Origin: Pelotomaculum sp.
GTDB taxonomy: Bacteria; Bacillota; Desulfotomaculia; Desulfotomaculales; Pelotomaculaceae
Reading direction: 5' to 3'
DNA: 54,644 bases
Assembly: GCA_018435055.1 (NCBI GenBank)
Contig: JAHDOA010000021.1
Location: 1-54,644 of the forward strand
The translations under genes and the position numbers were made by a program. Of this stretch, positions 31,651-41,280 are shown piece by piece (position 1 is the first letter of the stretch; each line of letters starts with the position of its first letter). The notes below the pieces were generated by a model. The model made no database searches, was not told the DNA's origin, and was given only the letters and a program-made list of their open reading frames with translations.

Positions 31651-31977
31651 GTGGAGATTGGGGATTTAAGACATCGGATAACTTTCCAAAAACACACTAC
31701 CACCATCAACGAAAACGGCTTTGAGGTAGAAACCTGGGAGGATTTCAAGACTGTCTGGGCGGCAGCCAGCAACCTGCATGGCCGAGAATATTATGCTGCT
31801 GCCGCTGTCCAGGCGGAGAACACGGTGAAGTTTACCATTAGGTATTTAACGAGTCTGGATACCACCATGCGGATACTTTTCCGGGGGAAACAATACAACA
31901 TCATCGCCATCGACAACATCAAATACCAGAACCGTTTTATTGAAATCAAGGCATTGGAGGTGGGGAGTAATGGCTAG
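31651..31977 (+). CDS. Head closure protein (SPP1 gp16-like)
   Basis: A 108-residue head-tail adaptor starting with GTG at 31651. IGDLRHRITFQKHTTTINEN, then WAAASNLHGREYYAAAAVQ, and the later FRGKQYNIIAIDNIKYQNR are the family hallmarks. It plugs the portal channel after packaging. It overlaps the next gene by 8 bp. Confidence 0.9.
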   Translation: MEIGDLRHRITFQKHTTTINENGFEVETWEDFKTVWAAASNLHGREYYAAAAVQAENTVKFTIRYLTSLDTTMRILFRGKQYNIIAIDNIKYQNRFIEIKALEVGSNG

Positions 31978-32341
31978 GTTAGAGCTGGATGGTCTGGAAG
32001 CCCTCATCAATGCTGTGCAAAGGCTGGGTAGCGAAGGCCGCAAAATAGAAAACAAAGCCTTAAAAGAAGCCGGAGCTGTTATGAAAGAGGCCATCCAAAA
32101 TGAAACTCCAGTGCGAACCGGTAAACTTAAAAACAACATCACCGTTTCCGGTGTGAGAACCCAGGATGGGGTTAAGTATGTAGCAGTGGGGCCGAGTAAG
32201 GAAGCCTATTATGGCAAATTTCTGGAACTGGGAACTGTCAAAATGAGAGCTAAACCCTTCATGGCACCGGGCTATGAAAACGGTAAAGACCGGGCCACAG
32301 CAACCATTAAGGAGGAATTGAGAAGGGGGCTGGGCCTATGA
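31970..32341 (+). CDS. HK97 gp10-like minor structural protein
   Basis: A 123-residue protein of the HK97 gp10 family. ALKEAGAVMKEAIQNETPVR, TGKLKNNI and YYGKFLELGTVKMRAKPFMA are conserved in that family. It acts at the head-tail junction, probably tail completion. ATG 31970 follows GGTGGGGAG. It overlaps its neighbours by a few bases on both sides. Confidence 0.9.
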   Translation: MARLELDGLEALINAVQRLGSEGRKIENKALKEAGAVMKEAIQNETPVRTGKLKNNITVSGVRTQDGVKYVAVGPSKEAYYGKFLELGTVKMRAKPFMAPGYENGKDRATATIKEELRRGLGL

Positions 32342-32664
32342 GCATGAACAAAGACGTTTTAGCAGCCCTAAAAGATATCGGAGTGCCGGTGAGGTTCCAA
32401 AACTACACAGGCAGCGCCGATACTTACATCACCTTTTTCACCTACCTGGATAAACCGGAGCAACATGCCGATGATGCGGAGTTAATCACTGGCCATTATG
32501 TGCAAGTCGATGTGTGGAGTAAGGGTGACTATACCGATTTGGTTAATACCGTCCATGAAAAGATGCTGACGGCAGGCTTTAGAAAACTAAACTTTTACGA
32601 CCTGTATGAACAGGATTTAGGGATTTATCACAAAGCCATGCGATTTTTTAAGGAGGTGCTGTAA
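32338..32664 (+). CDS. Tail terminator-like protein (DUF3168-like)
   Basis: A 108-residue protein in the position and with the strand pattern of tail terminators: VPVRFQNYTGSADTYITFF near residue 18 and VQVDVWSKGDYTDLVNTVH near 60, with VDVWS the most characteristic segment. It caps the tail tube when it reaches full length. It starts ATGAGC at 32338, overlapping the previous stop (ATGA). Confidence in the family is moderate; position supports it strongly. Confidence 0.8.
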   Translation: MSMNKDVLAALKDIGVPVRFQNYTGSADTYITFFTYLDKPEQHADDAELITGHYVQVDVWSKGDYTDLVNTVHEKMLTAGFRKLNFYDLYEQDLGIYHKAMRFFKEVL

Positions 32665-33465
32665 ATGGCACAAGTAGGATTAAATGATTTACACTTTGCT
32701 ATTCTTACCGCAGATACTAAAGATGAGTTAACCTATGAAACCCCGGAAGAAATGGTAGGAGCCATTAACGCCACCATCAACCCGGCGGTAAATACCCAGG
32801 AGCTTTATGCTGATGACCAATTGTGGGAATCGGTATCTGCACTGGGTAAAGTTGATGTAGAAGTGGAGACGGCGGATTTACCTTTAGCCATCCGGGGTAA
32901 AATCCTGGGCAATGAAATAAAGAATGGGGTATTGATTGAAAAAGCCACCGATGTCCCGCCCCATCTGGCCTTAGGTTTCAAAAGCCTCAAGTCCAATGGC
33001 AAGTACCGCTATGTCTGGCTCCTAAAAGGTGTGGCCCAGCCCATGGCCGAAGACTTCTCCACTAAGAAAGACAGCGTAGAACACAAAACCCCCAAAGTGA
33101 AATTCACCTTTATGGCCAGAGTCCATGACGGCCAGTGGAAACACACAGCAGACGAGGATGGCCAGGATTTCACCGGTGCGGCTGACTGGTTTGAAAGGGT
33201 GCCTGGCGATACTACCCCGGTACCGGTGGATAAGTCAGAATTGGAAGCGGCTATTGATGAAGCGGAGGAACTTTTAGTGGGTGCGGAAGAAGGCGAAGAA
33301 CCTGGCAACTACCCAGGGGAAGCTATCAGTGCATTTAGTGCTGCCATTGATGCCGCCAAGGCCGTGGTGGATGATGAAAACGCTACCCAAGCCGGGGTTG
33401 ATACGGCACTGGCCACCTTAGCCGTAGCGGTATCTGCTTTTGAAGCAGCAGAGATTACGGAGTAG
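32665..33465 (+). CDS. Major tail tube protein with C-terminal FIVAR-like repeat
   Basis: A 266-residue tail protein of the phi13/TP901-1 type: VGLNDLHFAILTADTKDELT, then EELYADDQ-like QELYADDQLWESVSALGKVD and KVKFTFMARVHDG. After about residue 185 (DTTPVPVDKSELEAA) a three-helix repeat is added, homologous to the two repeats of the head fibre protein. The tube subunit would thus display one such domain per copy along the tail, as with the Ig-like additions in other phages. Confidence 0.88.
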   Translation: MAQVGLNDLHFAILTADTKDELTYETPEEMVGAINATINPAVNTQELYADDQLWESVSALGKVDVEVETADLPLAIRGKILGNEIKNGVLIEKATDVPPHLALGFKSLKSNGKYRYVWLLKGVAQPMAEDFSTKKDSVEHKTPKVKFTFMARVHDGQWKHTADEDGQDFTGAADWFERVPGDTTPVPVDKSELEAAIDEAEELLVGAEEGEEPGNYPGEAISAFSAAIDAAKAVVDDENATQAGVDTALATLAVAVSAFEAAEITE

Positions 33466-33481
33466 AAAGGGGAATGCAGCC

Positions 33482-33775
33482 ATGGATATTACATTAAAAA
33501 TTAACGGTAAGGATAAAACCTACACCGCTGGCTTTATCAGTGCCCGGATGGTGAGAACAACCATTGCCATATCCAAAGGCATCAACTTTGACAATATTGT
33601 CCCGGAGGAATTGGATAAACTGATGGATTACATCGTGGAGCTGTTTGGTGGCCAGTTTACCAGGGATGAACTTTATGACGGCCTGGCTTCCAAAGACCTA
33701 ATCCCCACCATCACCAGGTGCATCAATGAAGTGGTGGGGGCGGTGGGGGAGGCCACAGCAGGAAAAAACGAATAG
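33482..33775 (+). CDS. Tail assembly chaperone G
   Basis: A 97-residue protein (DITLKINGKDKTYTAGFISA, then VPEELDKLMDYIVELFGGQF) between the major tail and tape measure genes, the invariant place of the G-type tail assembly chaperone. ATG 33482 follows AAAGGGGAATGCAGCC. It ends just after the slippery heptamer A AAA AAC, so some ribosomes will produce a longer GT product (see next entries). Confidence 0.9.
   Translation: MDITLKINGKDKTYTAGFISARMVRTTIAISKGINFDNIVPEELDKLMDYIVELFGGQFTRDELYDGLASKDLIPTITRCINEVVGAVGEATAGKNE
33763..33769 (+). other. Programmed -1 ribosomal frameshift site
   Basis: The heptamer A AAA AAC lies in the zero frame at the end of gene G (GGA AAA AAC GAA TAG). A -1 slip continues as CGA ATA GCG GGG AAC GCC ATG GAG, with no stop, into the downstream frame. 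This is the classic X XXY YYZ form used by tailed phages to make the G-T fusion. Confidence 0.88.
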
Positions 33776-33786
33776 CGGGGAACGCC

Positions 33787-33942
33787 ATGGAGCCCCAGGA
33801 ATTTATTGACCGGCTGTATCTGGCTCTTTTAGAACAGGGCTGGACTATGGGCGAGATTGATTTCATGGACATCATTTATTATTTGAAACTCTTAAACAAA
33901 AAGCTTGGTGCTGAAAAAGTATATATCGACAATATATTGTAG
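33787..33942 (+). CDS. Tail assembly chaperone T segment (read by -1 frameshift)
   Basis: A 51-residue frame (EPQEFIDRLYLALLEQGWTM, then MDIIYYLKLLNKKLG) that is probably not made alone. There is no clear ribosome site before ATG 33787. Read through from gene G by the slip at 33763 it adds 57 residues to make a GT product of about 153 residues. The GT fusion coats the tape measure protein during tail assembly; the short length is normal for Firmicutes phages. A small hairpin with a T-rich tail (33943-33965) follows. Confidence 0.85.
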   Translation: MEPQEFIDRLYLALLEQGWTMGEIDFMDIIYYLKLLNKKLGAEKVYIDNIL

Positions 33943-33988
33943 CGCCTATTGACGGCGTTATTTTTATGCCCAAAAGGTGGTGAGACAG

Positions 33989-36900
33989 ATGGCAAACGTT
34001 GGTGACTTAAGTGTCCGGATATTCCTGGATTCCCAAGGCTTCCAAGAGGGAATCAGTAAATTAGGCACTGAAATGCGAAAACTGCAATCGGAGTTTAAAC
34101 TGGCCAGCGCCCAACTTGGTCAACACGGCAGCGAATTAGATAAACTACGCCTTAAATCCGAACACATGACCAAGGAAACAGAACTGCAAAGGCAAAGGGT
34201 GCAAACCTTGGAGGAAGCCCACCGGAAGGCTGTTGAGACCAAAGGTGCTGATGCCAGGGTCACGCAGGAATTAGAAATCAGATTAAACCAAGCCCGTGCC
34301 AGGCTGGTGACCATGGAACAGAATTTAAAAGATGTCAATAACCAGCTAACCCTTCAGTCCTCCAGTTGGGGCAAGCTGGGCAAGGAACTGGAAGCTGCCG
34401 GGGAGAAACTACAGGCTGTTGGTAAAAAGATGGAAGCAGCGGGTAAGGAACTGAGCACCAAGGTTACTGCACCCTTAGTGGGTCTTGGAGCATTAGCGAC
34501 CAAGGCCTCCATTGATTTAGAAACAGCTTTTACCGGGGTTATCAAGACGGTAGATGCCACCGAACAGGAACTGCAGGAACTTAAACAGGGCTTTGAAACC
34601 ATGGCTAAAACGGTGCCGATAGCCACCACAGAACTCTACGGCATTGGTGAAGCCGCTGGACAACTGGGGATTAAAAAGGAAAACATTTTAGGATTTTCCG
34701 ATGTTATGGCCAAGCTGGGTGTAACCACAAATATGAGTAGCGATCAGGCAGCAACTGCCTTGGCCAGGCTCGCCAACATTACCCAAATGCCACAAACTGA
34801 GTTCGACCGTTTGGGTGCTACCATTGTGGCCTTAGGCAATAACCTGGCCACCACCGAGGCCGAAATCGTTGAGATGGGGCTGCGTATCGCCGGTGCCGGA
34901 AGTCAGATCGGCTTAACCGAAGCCCAAATTCTTTCCTTTGCCGGTGCCTTAAGCTCAGTTGGTATTGAGGCTGAATCCGGCGGTTCCGCCATCTCCAGAG
35001 TAATGGTAGACATGGCTAATGCCGTAGCTTCCGGAGGTCAGAAGTTAGAACAATTTGCCCAAGTTTCGGGAATGTCAGCTGGTCAATTCCAACAAGCCTT
35101 TGAAAAGGATGCTGCCGGGGCGATCATCTCATTTATTGAGGGTTTAGATAAAACAGCTAAAAGCGGCGGCAATGTATTTGCAGTGCTGGAAGATCTGGGC
35201 CTATCGGAAATCCGGGTTCGTGACGCACTCCTTCGGGCCGCAGGGGCAGGAGATTTATTCAGGGAAAGCTTGGAGCTTGGCAGTGAAGCTTGGGTGGAAA
35301 ACAATGCTCTTAATAAAGAAGCGGAGCTGCGCTTTGAAACCACCGCTTCCAAAATACAATTATTCAAAAACCAACTTCAATTAACAGCCAGCACTTTTGG
35401 AGATGCCTTGCTCCCGGTTATCTCCAAAGCACTGGAAGGGATTACTCCCCTCGTCCAAAGATTCAGCGAACTAAGCGATGGGACTAAGACGACTATTCTT
35501 GTAGTAGCGGGTTTGGCTGCAGCCATTGGCCCGCTATTACTAATCGGCGGCAAGCTTATCGGAGTTATCGGCTCTGTAGCAGGAGTACTATCTACAGTAT
35601 CCGGGGCTATTGCTGTGGCTACAACCGGAGCAGTTGCCGCAACACCTGCCATTGGTGCCTTAGCCACAGCATTTACGGTTTTAACCGGCCCGGTGGGGAT
35701 TGCGGTAGCGGCTATTGCTGGATTAACGGTAGCAGGGGTGGCTCTATATAAACACTTAAGTCAGGAGAGCATCCCTGCTATTGAACTGTTTGGTAAGGAA
35801 GTATCTGAAGCAACCAAAGAAGCGGTAGGCGGGTTTTTGGAACTGAATGATGAAGCCGCCGCTGCTTTAAACCAGCTGTCTTGGAGTGGCCAGGAGGTCA
35901 CCAAGGATATGGCGGGTAAAATTGCCGGTAACTTCTCCGAGATGGCTTCACAAGTGCAAGCCGGGCTGGACAAACACCATGAACAGTCTCTAGCGAAAAT
36001 CCAGGGGTTTGTCACCAGCAGTACTTCCCTATCCCAGCAAGAGCAGGATGAAATATTAAACAATATGCAGCTGGGCTATGAAAACAGAAAACTAGCCGTA
36101 GCCGAAAGTGAAGCCAGGATTAAGGAAATCTTGGATACTGCCACAGCGGAGAAAAGAGCTTTAACTAAAACCGAACAAGAAGAAATTAATGCCATCCAAA
36201 AAAACATGGTGGAAAACGGCATTAAGGTTCTATCTGAAAATGAAATCGAAGCCAAAGCCATTATGGAACGGATGAAAGCCCAGGCCGGGGAGATTAGTGT
36301 CAAGCAAGCCGCCGAAGTGGTCAAAAACAGCATTGAGCAAAAGGATAAAACCGTCAAAGCGGCTAACGAACAGTACGACCGGGTAATTAAGGAAATTATC
36401 CGGCAGCGGGATGAAGCAGGCACCATCACCAAAGATCAGGCGGATCGCTTAATCAAAGAAGCCACCCGGCAAAAGGATGACACGGTTAAACAGGCTGAAA
36501 TTATGCACCAGCGGGTAGTGGAGGAAGCTAAGGCTCAAGCTCAAGAGCACGTTAATCAGGTGGATTGGGAAACCGGCCAGATAAAAACCAAGTGGCAGGC
36601 CATGAAAGACGACATCTTCGCCAAAGCCCAGGCCATTAAAGAAAATGTGATTTCCACCTGGGAAGAAATTAAAACTACCACATCCCAGCAATGGGAAAAC
36701 ATCCGCTCTACCATGAGTGATAGGTGGAATGACATTAAAACCAATACCTCCGAAACCGTGGCTGCTATTAAAACCAATGTCAGCACCACCTGGGATGAGG
36801 TTAAAACTAAAACCTATGAAACCTGGGACAACATCAAAACCAAAACCGCTGAAACTTGGCAGGCCATACAAAATAAAATTGATGAGCATGGCGGTGGTAT

Positions 36901-37408
36901 TAAAGGTTTAATCGGCACTTACACCGAGGGCTACAAATCCGTTTGGGACAGCACATTAACCACCATGAAGGAGGTCACCAGCGAAAAATTCTCTGCTATG
37001 GCTGATAAAGTGAACGAATCATTGGATCGGGTTAAAAGTGCCATCAGTAGTGCCATTGACCGGATTAAGGAATGGAACGCCACCAGTGTCAAGGAAAAAG
37101 TCTTTAGCATCGTGGAGCAAATTACACGGGTGATTAGAACTGTTACTTCCGGTGGCGGGATTGATGACAACTATAGCGGCACTAGCTTTTTCCAAGGGGG
37201 ACTCACCATGGTGGGCGAGCTGGGGCCCGAGCTAGTGGCCTTGCCTAGGGGAGCCAGGATTTATAATGACCATGAAACTAAGGAGATACTTGGCGGGAAT
37301 AAAGGGATCACCCAGCATATTACCATCAACAGCCCCACACCGCTAACCCCGGCAGAAACTGCCCGGCGGATTAAAAACGCATCCCGGCAGCTGGCCTTGG
37401 AATGGTAG
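33989..37408 (+). CDS. Tail tape measure protein
   Basis: A 1139-residue protein that sets tail length and is ejected with the DNA. The N-terminus has long coiled coils (FQEGISKLGTEMRKLQSEF), then the TP901-1 type tape measure core (ATKASIDLETAFTGVIKTVD, then ITQMPQTEFDRLGATIVAL). Hydrophobic membrane segments lie near residues 500-590. The C-terminal third has tandem W-x(2)-IK repeats (SQQWENIRSTMSDRWNDIK). ATG 33989 with GGTGGTGAG upstream is preferred over GTG 33977. By length it implies a tail of about 170 nm at the usual 1.5 angstrom per residue. Confidence 0.93.
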   Translation: MANVGDLSVRIFLDSQGFQEGISKLGTEMRKLQSEFKLASAQLGQHGSELDKLRLKSEHMTKETELQRQRVQTLEEAHRKAVETKGADARVTQELEIRLNQARARLVTMEQNLKDVNNQLTLQSSSWGKLGKELEAAGEKLQAVGKKMEAAGKELSTKVTAPLVGLGALATKASIDLETAFTGVIKTVDATEQELQELKQGFETMAKTVPIATTELYGIGEAAGQLGIKKENILGFSDVMAKLGVTTNMSSDQAATALARLANITQMPQTEFDRLGATIVALGNNLATTEAEIVEMGLRIAGAGSQIGLTEAQILSFAGALSSVGIEAESGGSAISRVMVDMANAVASGGQKLEQFAQVSGMSAGQFQQAFEKDAAGAIISFIEGLDKTAKSGGNVFAVLEDLGLSEIRVRDALLRAAGAGDLFRESLELGSEAWVENNALNKEAELRFETTASKIQLFKNQLQLTASTFGDALLPVISKALEGITPLVQRFSELSDGTKTTILVVAGLAAAIGPLLLIGGKLIGVIGSVAGVLSTVSGAIAVATTGAVAATPAIGALATAFTVLTGPVGIAVAAIAGLTVAGVALYKHLSQESIPAIELFGKEVSEATKEAVGGFLELNDEAAAALNQLSWSGQEVTKDMAGKIAGNFSEMASQVQAGLDKHHEQSLAKIQGFVTSSTSLSQQEQDEILNNMQLGYENRKLAVAESEARIKEILDTATAEKRALTKTEQEEINAIQKNMVENGIKVLSENEIEAKAIMERMKAQAGEISVKQAAEVVKNSIEQKDKTVKAANEQYDRVIKEIIRQRDEAGTITKDQADRLIKEATRQKDDTVKQAEIMHQRVVEEAKAQAQEHVNQVDWETGQIKTKWQAMKDDIFAKAQAIKENVISTWEEIKTTTSQQWENIRSTMSDRWNDIKTNTSETVAAIKTNVSTTWDEVKTKTYETWDNIKTKTAETWQAIQNKIDEHGGGIKGLIGTYTEGYKSVWDSTLTTMKEVTSEKFSAMADKVNESLDRVKSAISSAIDRIKEWNATSVKEKVFSIVEQITRVIRTVTSGGGIDDNYSGTSFFQGGLTMVGELGPELVALPRGARIYNDHETKEILGGNKGITQHITINSPTPLTPAETARRIKNASRQLALEW

Positions 37409-37422
37409 GAGGTGGGGCATTG

Positions 37423-38274
37423 GTGAATAGCATTATTATCACGAACAAAAACGGGGAGAGTATTATTTTAGGCAATCAGGCTCCATATTTCCTTGAAACC
37501 ATAGACGGTGTCGGGGAAGTGCCGGTAGCGATTGAAAGCCAAAAAGCTCCAAAGCAAGATGGCTCCACCTACATCGACAACACATTGGATAACCGGGCCA
37601 TCAGCATTGAAGGCACAATTATCACCAAAGGCGATCCCGCTGCGGTGTTGGGGGCCAGGCGGTTGATGCAACGGGTGCTGAATCCAAAACTGGATGCAGT
37701 GACGATCACCTACCACCGGGGAAACCAGGTGAAAGAGATTGTAGGCATAGCGGAAACCACACCGGTATTCCCTGGAGGCCAGGGCAGCAAAGGTTTGTAC
37801 TACCAGAAATATTTAATCCACCTGCTCTGCCATCAACCCTTTTGGTTGGACACCTATTTTGAAAGCAGGGAAATGTCATACCTCATGGGCGGGATCAGGT
37901 TTAAATTAACACTGCCCACTGTCTTTTCCTACCGGGGCTTTAAGCGGCGGGCGGTAAATGATGGGGACGTGGCTACCCCGGTGGAGATTGAATTCAAAGG
38001 GCCAGCGGTTAATCCCACTGTTTCAAATCTAACCACCAGCGAATATATCCGGGTCAACCGTGAGCTAGGTGAGGAAGATGTGCTTAGCATTAATACCGCT
38101 TTCGGCAAGAAGTATGTAAAAATTAACGGCCAGAACGCCTTTCACTATATTGACTTAGGCAGTGTATTTTGGAGTTTGGCTCCGGGAGAAAACACCCTCA
38201 GCTATCAGAGTAACAACGACAGCATAAAAACGAGAGTTACCGTGAAGTGGAAGAACAGATATGTGGGATTATAG
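37423..38274 (+). CDS. Distal tail protein (Dit)
   Basis: A 283-residue tail-tip hub protein. The SPP1 gp19.1/Dit family is shown by SIIITNKNGESIILGNQAPY, then DNRAISIEGTIITKGDPAAV and a C-terminal galectin-like half (VATPVEIEFKGPAVNPTVSN). The start is GTG 37423: AGGAGGTG (37407-37414) is 8 nt before it, while the in-frame ATG 37402 lies upstream of that site, inside the tape measure gene. Confidence 0.9.
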   Translation: MNSIIITNKNGESIILGNQAPYFLETIDGVGEVPVAIESQKAPKQDGSTYIDNTLDNRAISIEGTIITKGDPAAVLGARRLMQRVLNPKLDAVTITYHRGNQVKEIVGIAETTPVFPGGQGSKGLYYQKYLIHLLCHQPFWLDTYFESREMSYLMGGIRFKLTLPTVFSYRGFKRRAVNDGDVATPVEIEFKGPAVNPTVSNLTTSEYIRVNRELGEEDVLSINTAFGKKYVKINGQNAFHYIDLGSVFWSLAPGENTLSYQSNNDSIKTRVTVKWKNRYVGL

Positions 38275-38289
38275 GAAAGGAGGAATTTC

Positions 38290-40953
38290 ATGGCTGAACA
38301 CTATAAATTCTTTGACTCCATTGACGGAGAGGATGAACGCTCCTATACCGCTGATGAATTTGCCGAGTATTTCCGGCAGGTTATATCCAGCGGTATTTTA
38401 AATGGCGGCACTAACTTACGGGTGGTTTGCAGCGGCACGGATATGGATGTACGGATAAAAGAAGGCTACGCCTGGCTGGAAGGGTATTTGTATAAAATAG
38501 ACGTAGAGCCTTTGGCATTCACCCTTGACGCTGCCCACCCCACACAGGACAGAATTGACCGGGTTGTTATCCGCTTGGATAAACGATTAGAACACCGCTA
38601 CGTTAAAGCCTTTATTCTAAAAGGCACCCCGGCAGGAAACCCGACAGTACCTGCGATTACCAGGGATGAAAACACCTATGAAATATCTCTGGCCCAGGTT
38701 AAAGTAATCGGCGGGAAATCCTTTGTGGCGCAAAGCGAAATTACGGATGAAAGGCTTAATACTGAAGTGTGCGGCCTGGCCAATTCGTTAGTAACCGCTG
38801 ATACCACCGAAATCTTTAACCAGTTTCAGGATTGGTATAACAGTAAAACAGCTCAGTGGCAGCAGGATTGGAATGACTGGTGGGTCCTGCACCCCGACCA
38901 ATACGATAATGATTGGGAAACTTGGAGGGCCAACGCTGAGCAGCGATTTGAAAATTGGTTTACAAACCAGCAGACCGAAGGCTTTGTGATGGCCAACGAA
39001 AAGGGGCAGCCGGGCGGGATACCTACTTTGGATGCAGATGCAAAGGTACCACATGAGCAGTTACCAGCCCTAGATTTTGCACCTTTAAACGATGATGGGG
39101 TGGTAGAAGCCAAATACCTATTGGGTGATTATTTAAAATCCTATCCAGTTGGTCAAGGTGTGACTACCGAAAAGGACAAACTGTACAATATCGATGGGTC
39201 TGGAAAATTGGTGCCTATTGATAAAACCTGGGCGGTTACGAATGTGTTTCCTAACAGGTTAAATACCGATAACGCCGGAGCCACAATTGGGTTATCGAAT
39301 GGCAAGTTTGTCTATTTCCGTCACTCTAGCTCTACTAGTGGTTCACTCCGTTATCTAAACTATATCTATTACGAACTAGACACAGATGAGGGCATCAAGA
39401 TTATTTATTCCGGTTCAGTCCCGGTTGAAACAGAGGATTATTCAAGCACAGAACGACCGAGGGTTGGGTTATTCCATAACGGCAGCGTCATTTTTGTAGT
39501 TTATATCCGGACTGTGTCATCAACATATTACGCACAGATGTTGACTTTCACATGGAATGCCACCAATATAAGCTATCGCAGCAAGGTTTTAGATGTTCCC
39601 TGCACATATTCGATAAGGGCAATCTTAAAAACCGCAAATGACCAGTGCCTTTTAATCGCACATCATATGTATGATTATTCAACTTATATCAGCCTTGTAA
39701 ATATATCCAGTAGTGGTTCCATACAGATTCAAGATAACCCCTTTGTCAACGCAAATAAATATTTCGGGCAACAGCTATACATGAGTGACACATTCCCCCT
39801 AACCATATATCTGGAAAATTCCGCTGGTTATTTACTTTATAGGCCAGGCTCCAATGATCCAGATTACCAAGCCGGGAGTGGTAGGACTGTTATCCTAAGA
39901 TGCGTAAAATCGTCAAGCTCGGAGATTAGTGTAAATAAAAGCTTTGTTGAGGATAATGCGCTTACCACTGCCATATACGGGGCAGACAATAGTATTGTGG
40001 TCACGATAGGCAGTTCAGAAATACTTATTGGCTATAATGGGAAGATTTTTAGGTTCGTACCCACAGGCGTTACTTTAACGTTTAGCAGCCATAACCTTGG
40101 TAACAATGGTCTTACCGGTATTTTTGTCAATCAAGGGGTGAAAAAGGGGGTATGGGTGACTACATCCGAAATAAAAATATTTGATATTGTTACACCAACA
40201 AGTTCCAGCGTAGACGTACAAAATATCCAAACAATAAAACCCTTTGCCTCATTATCCGGCTTTAGCGGCCAGCCTTCTGTAGGTCAATCCACGTTTCAAT
40301 ATGACGATGCCAAAGAAACATTGACATTTAGTGATGCCAAGGGCACCCAAATTATAATTGGGAAGGTATACCCTTTGAGTGATGCCGTTATCTGCAAAGA
40401 AGACGGTAAGGTTGCCGGACAAACATGTCGCTGCTCCTTGGGAAGTATTAAATCCTACCCCATTGGCAACCAATCCTTGCAAATCGGCGGTATTTATTAC
40501 TTGAGGGCTGACACAATGCAAATTTCCCCGGAACCTTCGGGTTTACAAGATTTTTTCCTGGGGAGATACCTTGGGAACAACACTTTTAGAAGTATAGAAA
40601 AGGGGAGCTACAAGGCATTACAGTCCTTTTCGTTTTCAAATTCCCAAAAGACACATTTTATATACCGGGTGCATGTTGGCTTTTTGGCTTCAAGGGGTGA
40701 AATTAGGGCAAGGAATAATATAATTTCAAATAACCCATATATGACGATCTTTGGTAGGGACATCAAAGAACTTCAAAGGTCTTATTACCACTACTATGAT
40801 TACCCTGTCGATTACCTGACCACAGGGGATTTAACAGTTCCAAATATATTCCCGCCAAATGCACCTTTAATAAGAATTAACGGAGAGTATATAGAATTTT
40901 TCATAGCTGGTTCGAACAACTTTTCATTTGCGGGTATTTTGGAGGTGGAGTAA
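38290..40953 (+). CDS. Tail fibre / receptor-binding baseplate protein
   Basis: An 887-residue tail protein. The N-terminal 170 residues (FDSIDGEDERSYTADEFAEY, then QDRIDRVVIRLDKRLEHRYV) resemble the BppU-like baseplate anchor. A tryptophan-rich helical linker (QWQQDWNDWWVLHPDQYDND) follows, then the fibre hinge GGIPTLDADAKVPHEQLPA, and 600 residues of beta-rich sequence likely to fold as a propeller or trimeric stalk. The C-terminal region is probably the receptor-binding head. It has lower GC and less conserved sequence at the 3' end, as usual for host-range genes. AAAGGAGG lies before the ATG. Confidence 0.85.
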   Translation: MAEHYKFFDSIDGEDERSYTADEFAEYFRQVISSGILNGGTNLRVVCSGTDMDVRIKEGYAWLEGYLYKIDVEPLAFTLDAAHPTQDRIDRVVIRLDKRLEHRYVKAFILKGTPAGNPTVPAITRDENTYEISLAQVKVIGGKSFVAQSEITDERLNTEVCGLANSLVTADTTEIFNQFQDWYNSKTAQWQQDWNDWWVLHPDQYDNDWETWRANAEQRFENWFTNQQTEGFVMANEKGQPGGIPTLDADAKVPHEQLPALDFAPLNDDGVVEAKYLLGDYLKSYPVGQGVTTEKDKLYNIDGSGKLVPIDKTWAVTNVFPNRLNTDNAGATIGLSNGKFVYFRHSSSTSGSLRYLNYIYYELDTDEGIKIIYSGSVPVETEDYSSTERPRVGLFHNGSVIFVVYIRTVSSTYYAQMLTFTWNATNISYRSKVLDVPCTYSIRAILKTANDQCLLIAHHMYDYSTYISLVNISSSGSIQIQDNPFVNANKYFGQQLYMSDTFPLTIYLENSAGYLLYRPGSNDPDYQAGSGRTVILRCVKSSSSEISVNKSFVEDNALTTAIYGADNSIVVTIGSSEILIGYNGKIFRFVPTGVTLTFSSHNLGNNGLTGIFVNQGVKKGVWVTTSEIKIFDIVTPTSSSVDVQNIQTIKPFASLSGFSGQPSVGQSTFQYDDAKETLTFSDAKGTQIIIGKVYPLSDAVICKEDGKVAGQTCRCSLGSIKSYPIGNQSLQIGGIYYLRADTMQISPEPSGLQDFFLGRYLGNNTFRSIEKGSYKALQSFSFSNSQKTHFIYRVHVGFLASRGEIRARNNIISNNPYMTIFGRDIKELQRSYYHYYDYPVDYLTTGDLTVPNIFPPNAPLIRINGEYIEFFIAGSNNFSFAGILEVE

Positions 40954-41280
40954 ATGTATTCGATAATCTATGAAAAGGATTCTTTAAACATCTTGCTTGT
41001 AACTAATAATTTCAGGGGGCTAATGGCGGAGTATGATGATAATTTAGAAAGGAACTTTAATATCCCCTTAGGGGATCTGGGAGTCCTGGAAATACCGATG
41101 GAACAGTCAATTTCGTTTTTTGATGTCACACTTTCCAGAAATGAACAGGGGGAAGTGGTTGCCAACATTATACAAAAACCTGATACCCCAAATGAACTAA
41201 GCGATTTGAGGGCTGAACTGCTGGGCTTGCAAATGGCTATGGCGGAGCTAACCATTCTATTGGCAGGAGGTGAAGCGTAA
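40954..41280 (+). CDS. Small tail-associated hypothetical protein
   Basis: A 108-residue protein following the fibre gene (YSIIYEKDSLNILLVTNNFR), with a C-terminal helix rich in Leu and Met (SDLRAELLGLQMAMAELTIL). The short C-terminal coiled segment is typical of fibre-associated XkdW-like proteins. GGAGGTGGAGTAA precedes ATG 40954. It shares one base with the next gene. Confidence 0.65.
   Translation: MYSIIYEKDSLNILLVTNNFRGLMAEYDDNLERNFNIPLGDLGVLEIPMEQSISFFDVTLSRNEQGEVVANIIQKPDTPNELSDLRAELLGLQMAMAELTILLAGGEA

Noticed and set aside
36449-36889. Reverse-strand open frame of 146 codons inside the tape measure gene
   Set aside because: Lies wholly within a well-supported forward gene, arises from its repeated codons, and has no ribosome site or recognisable domain.
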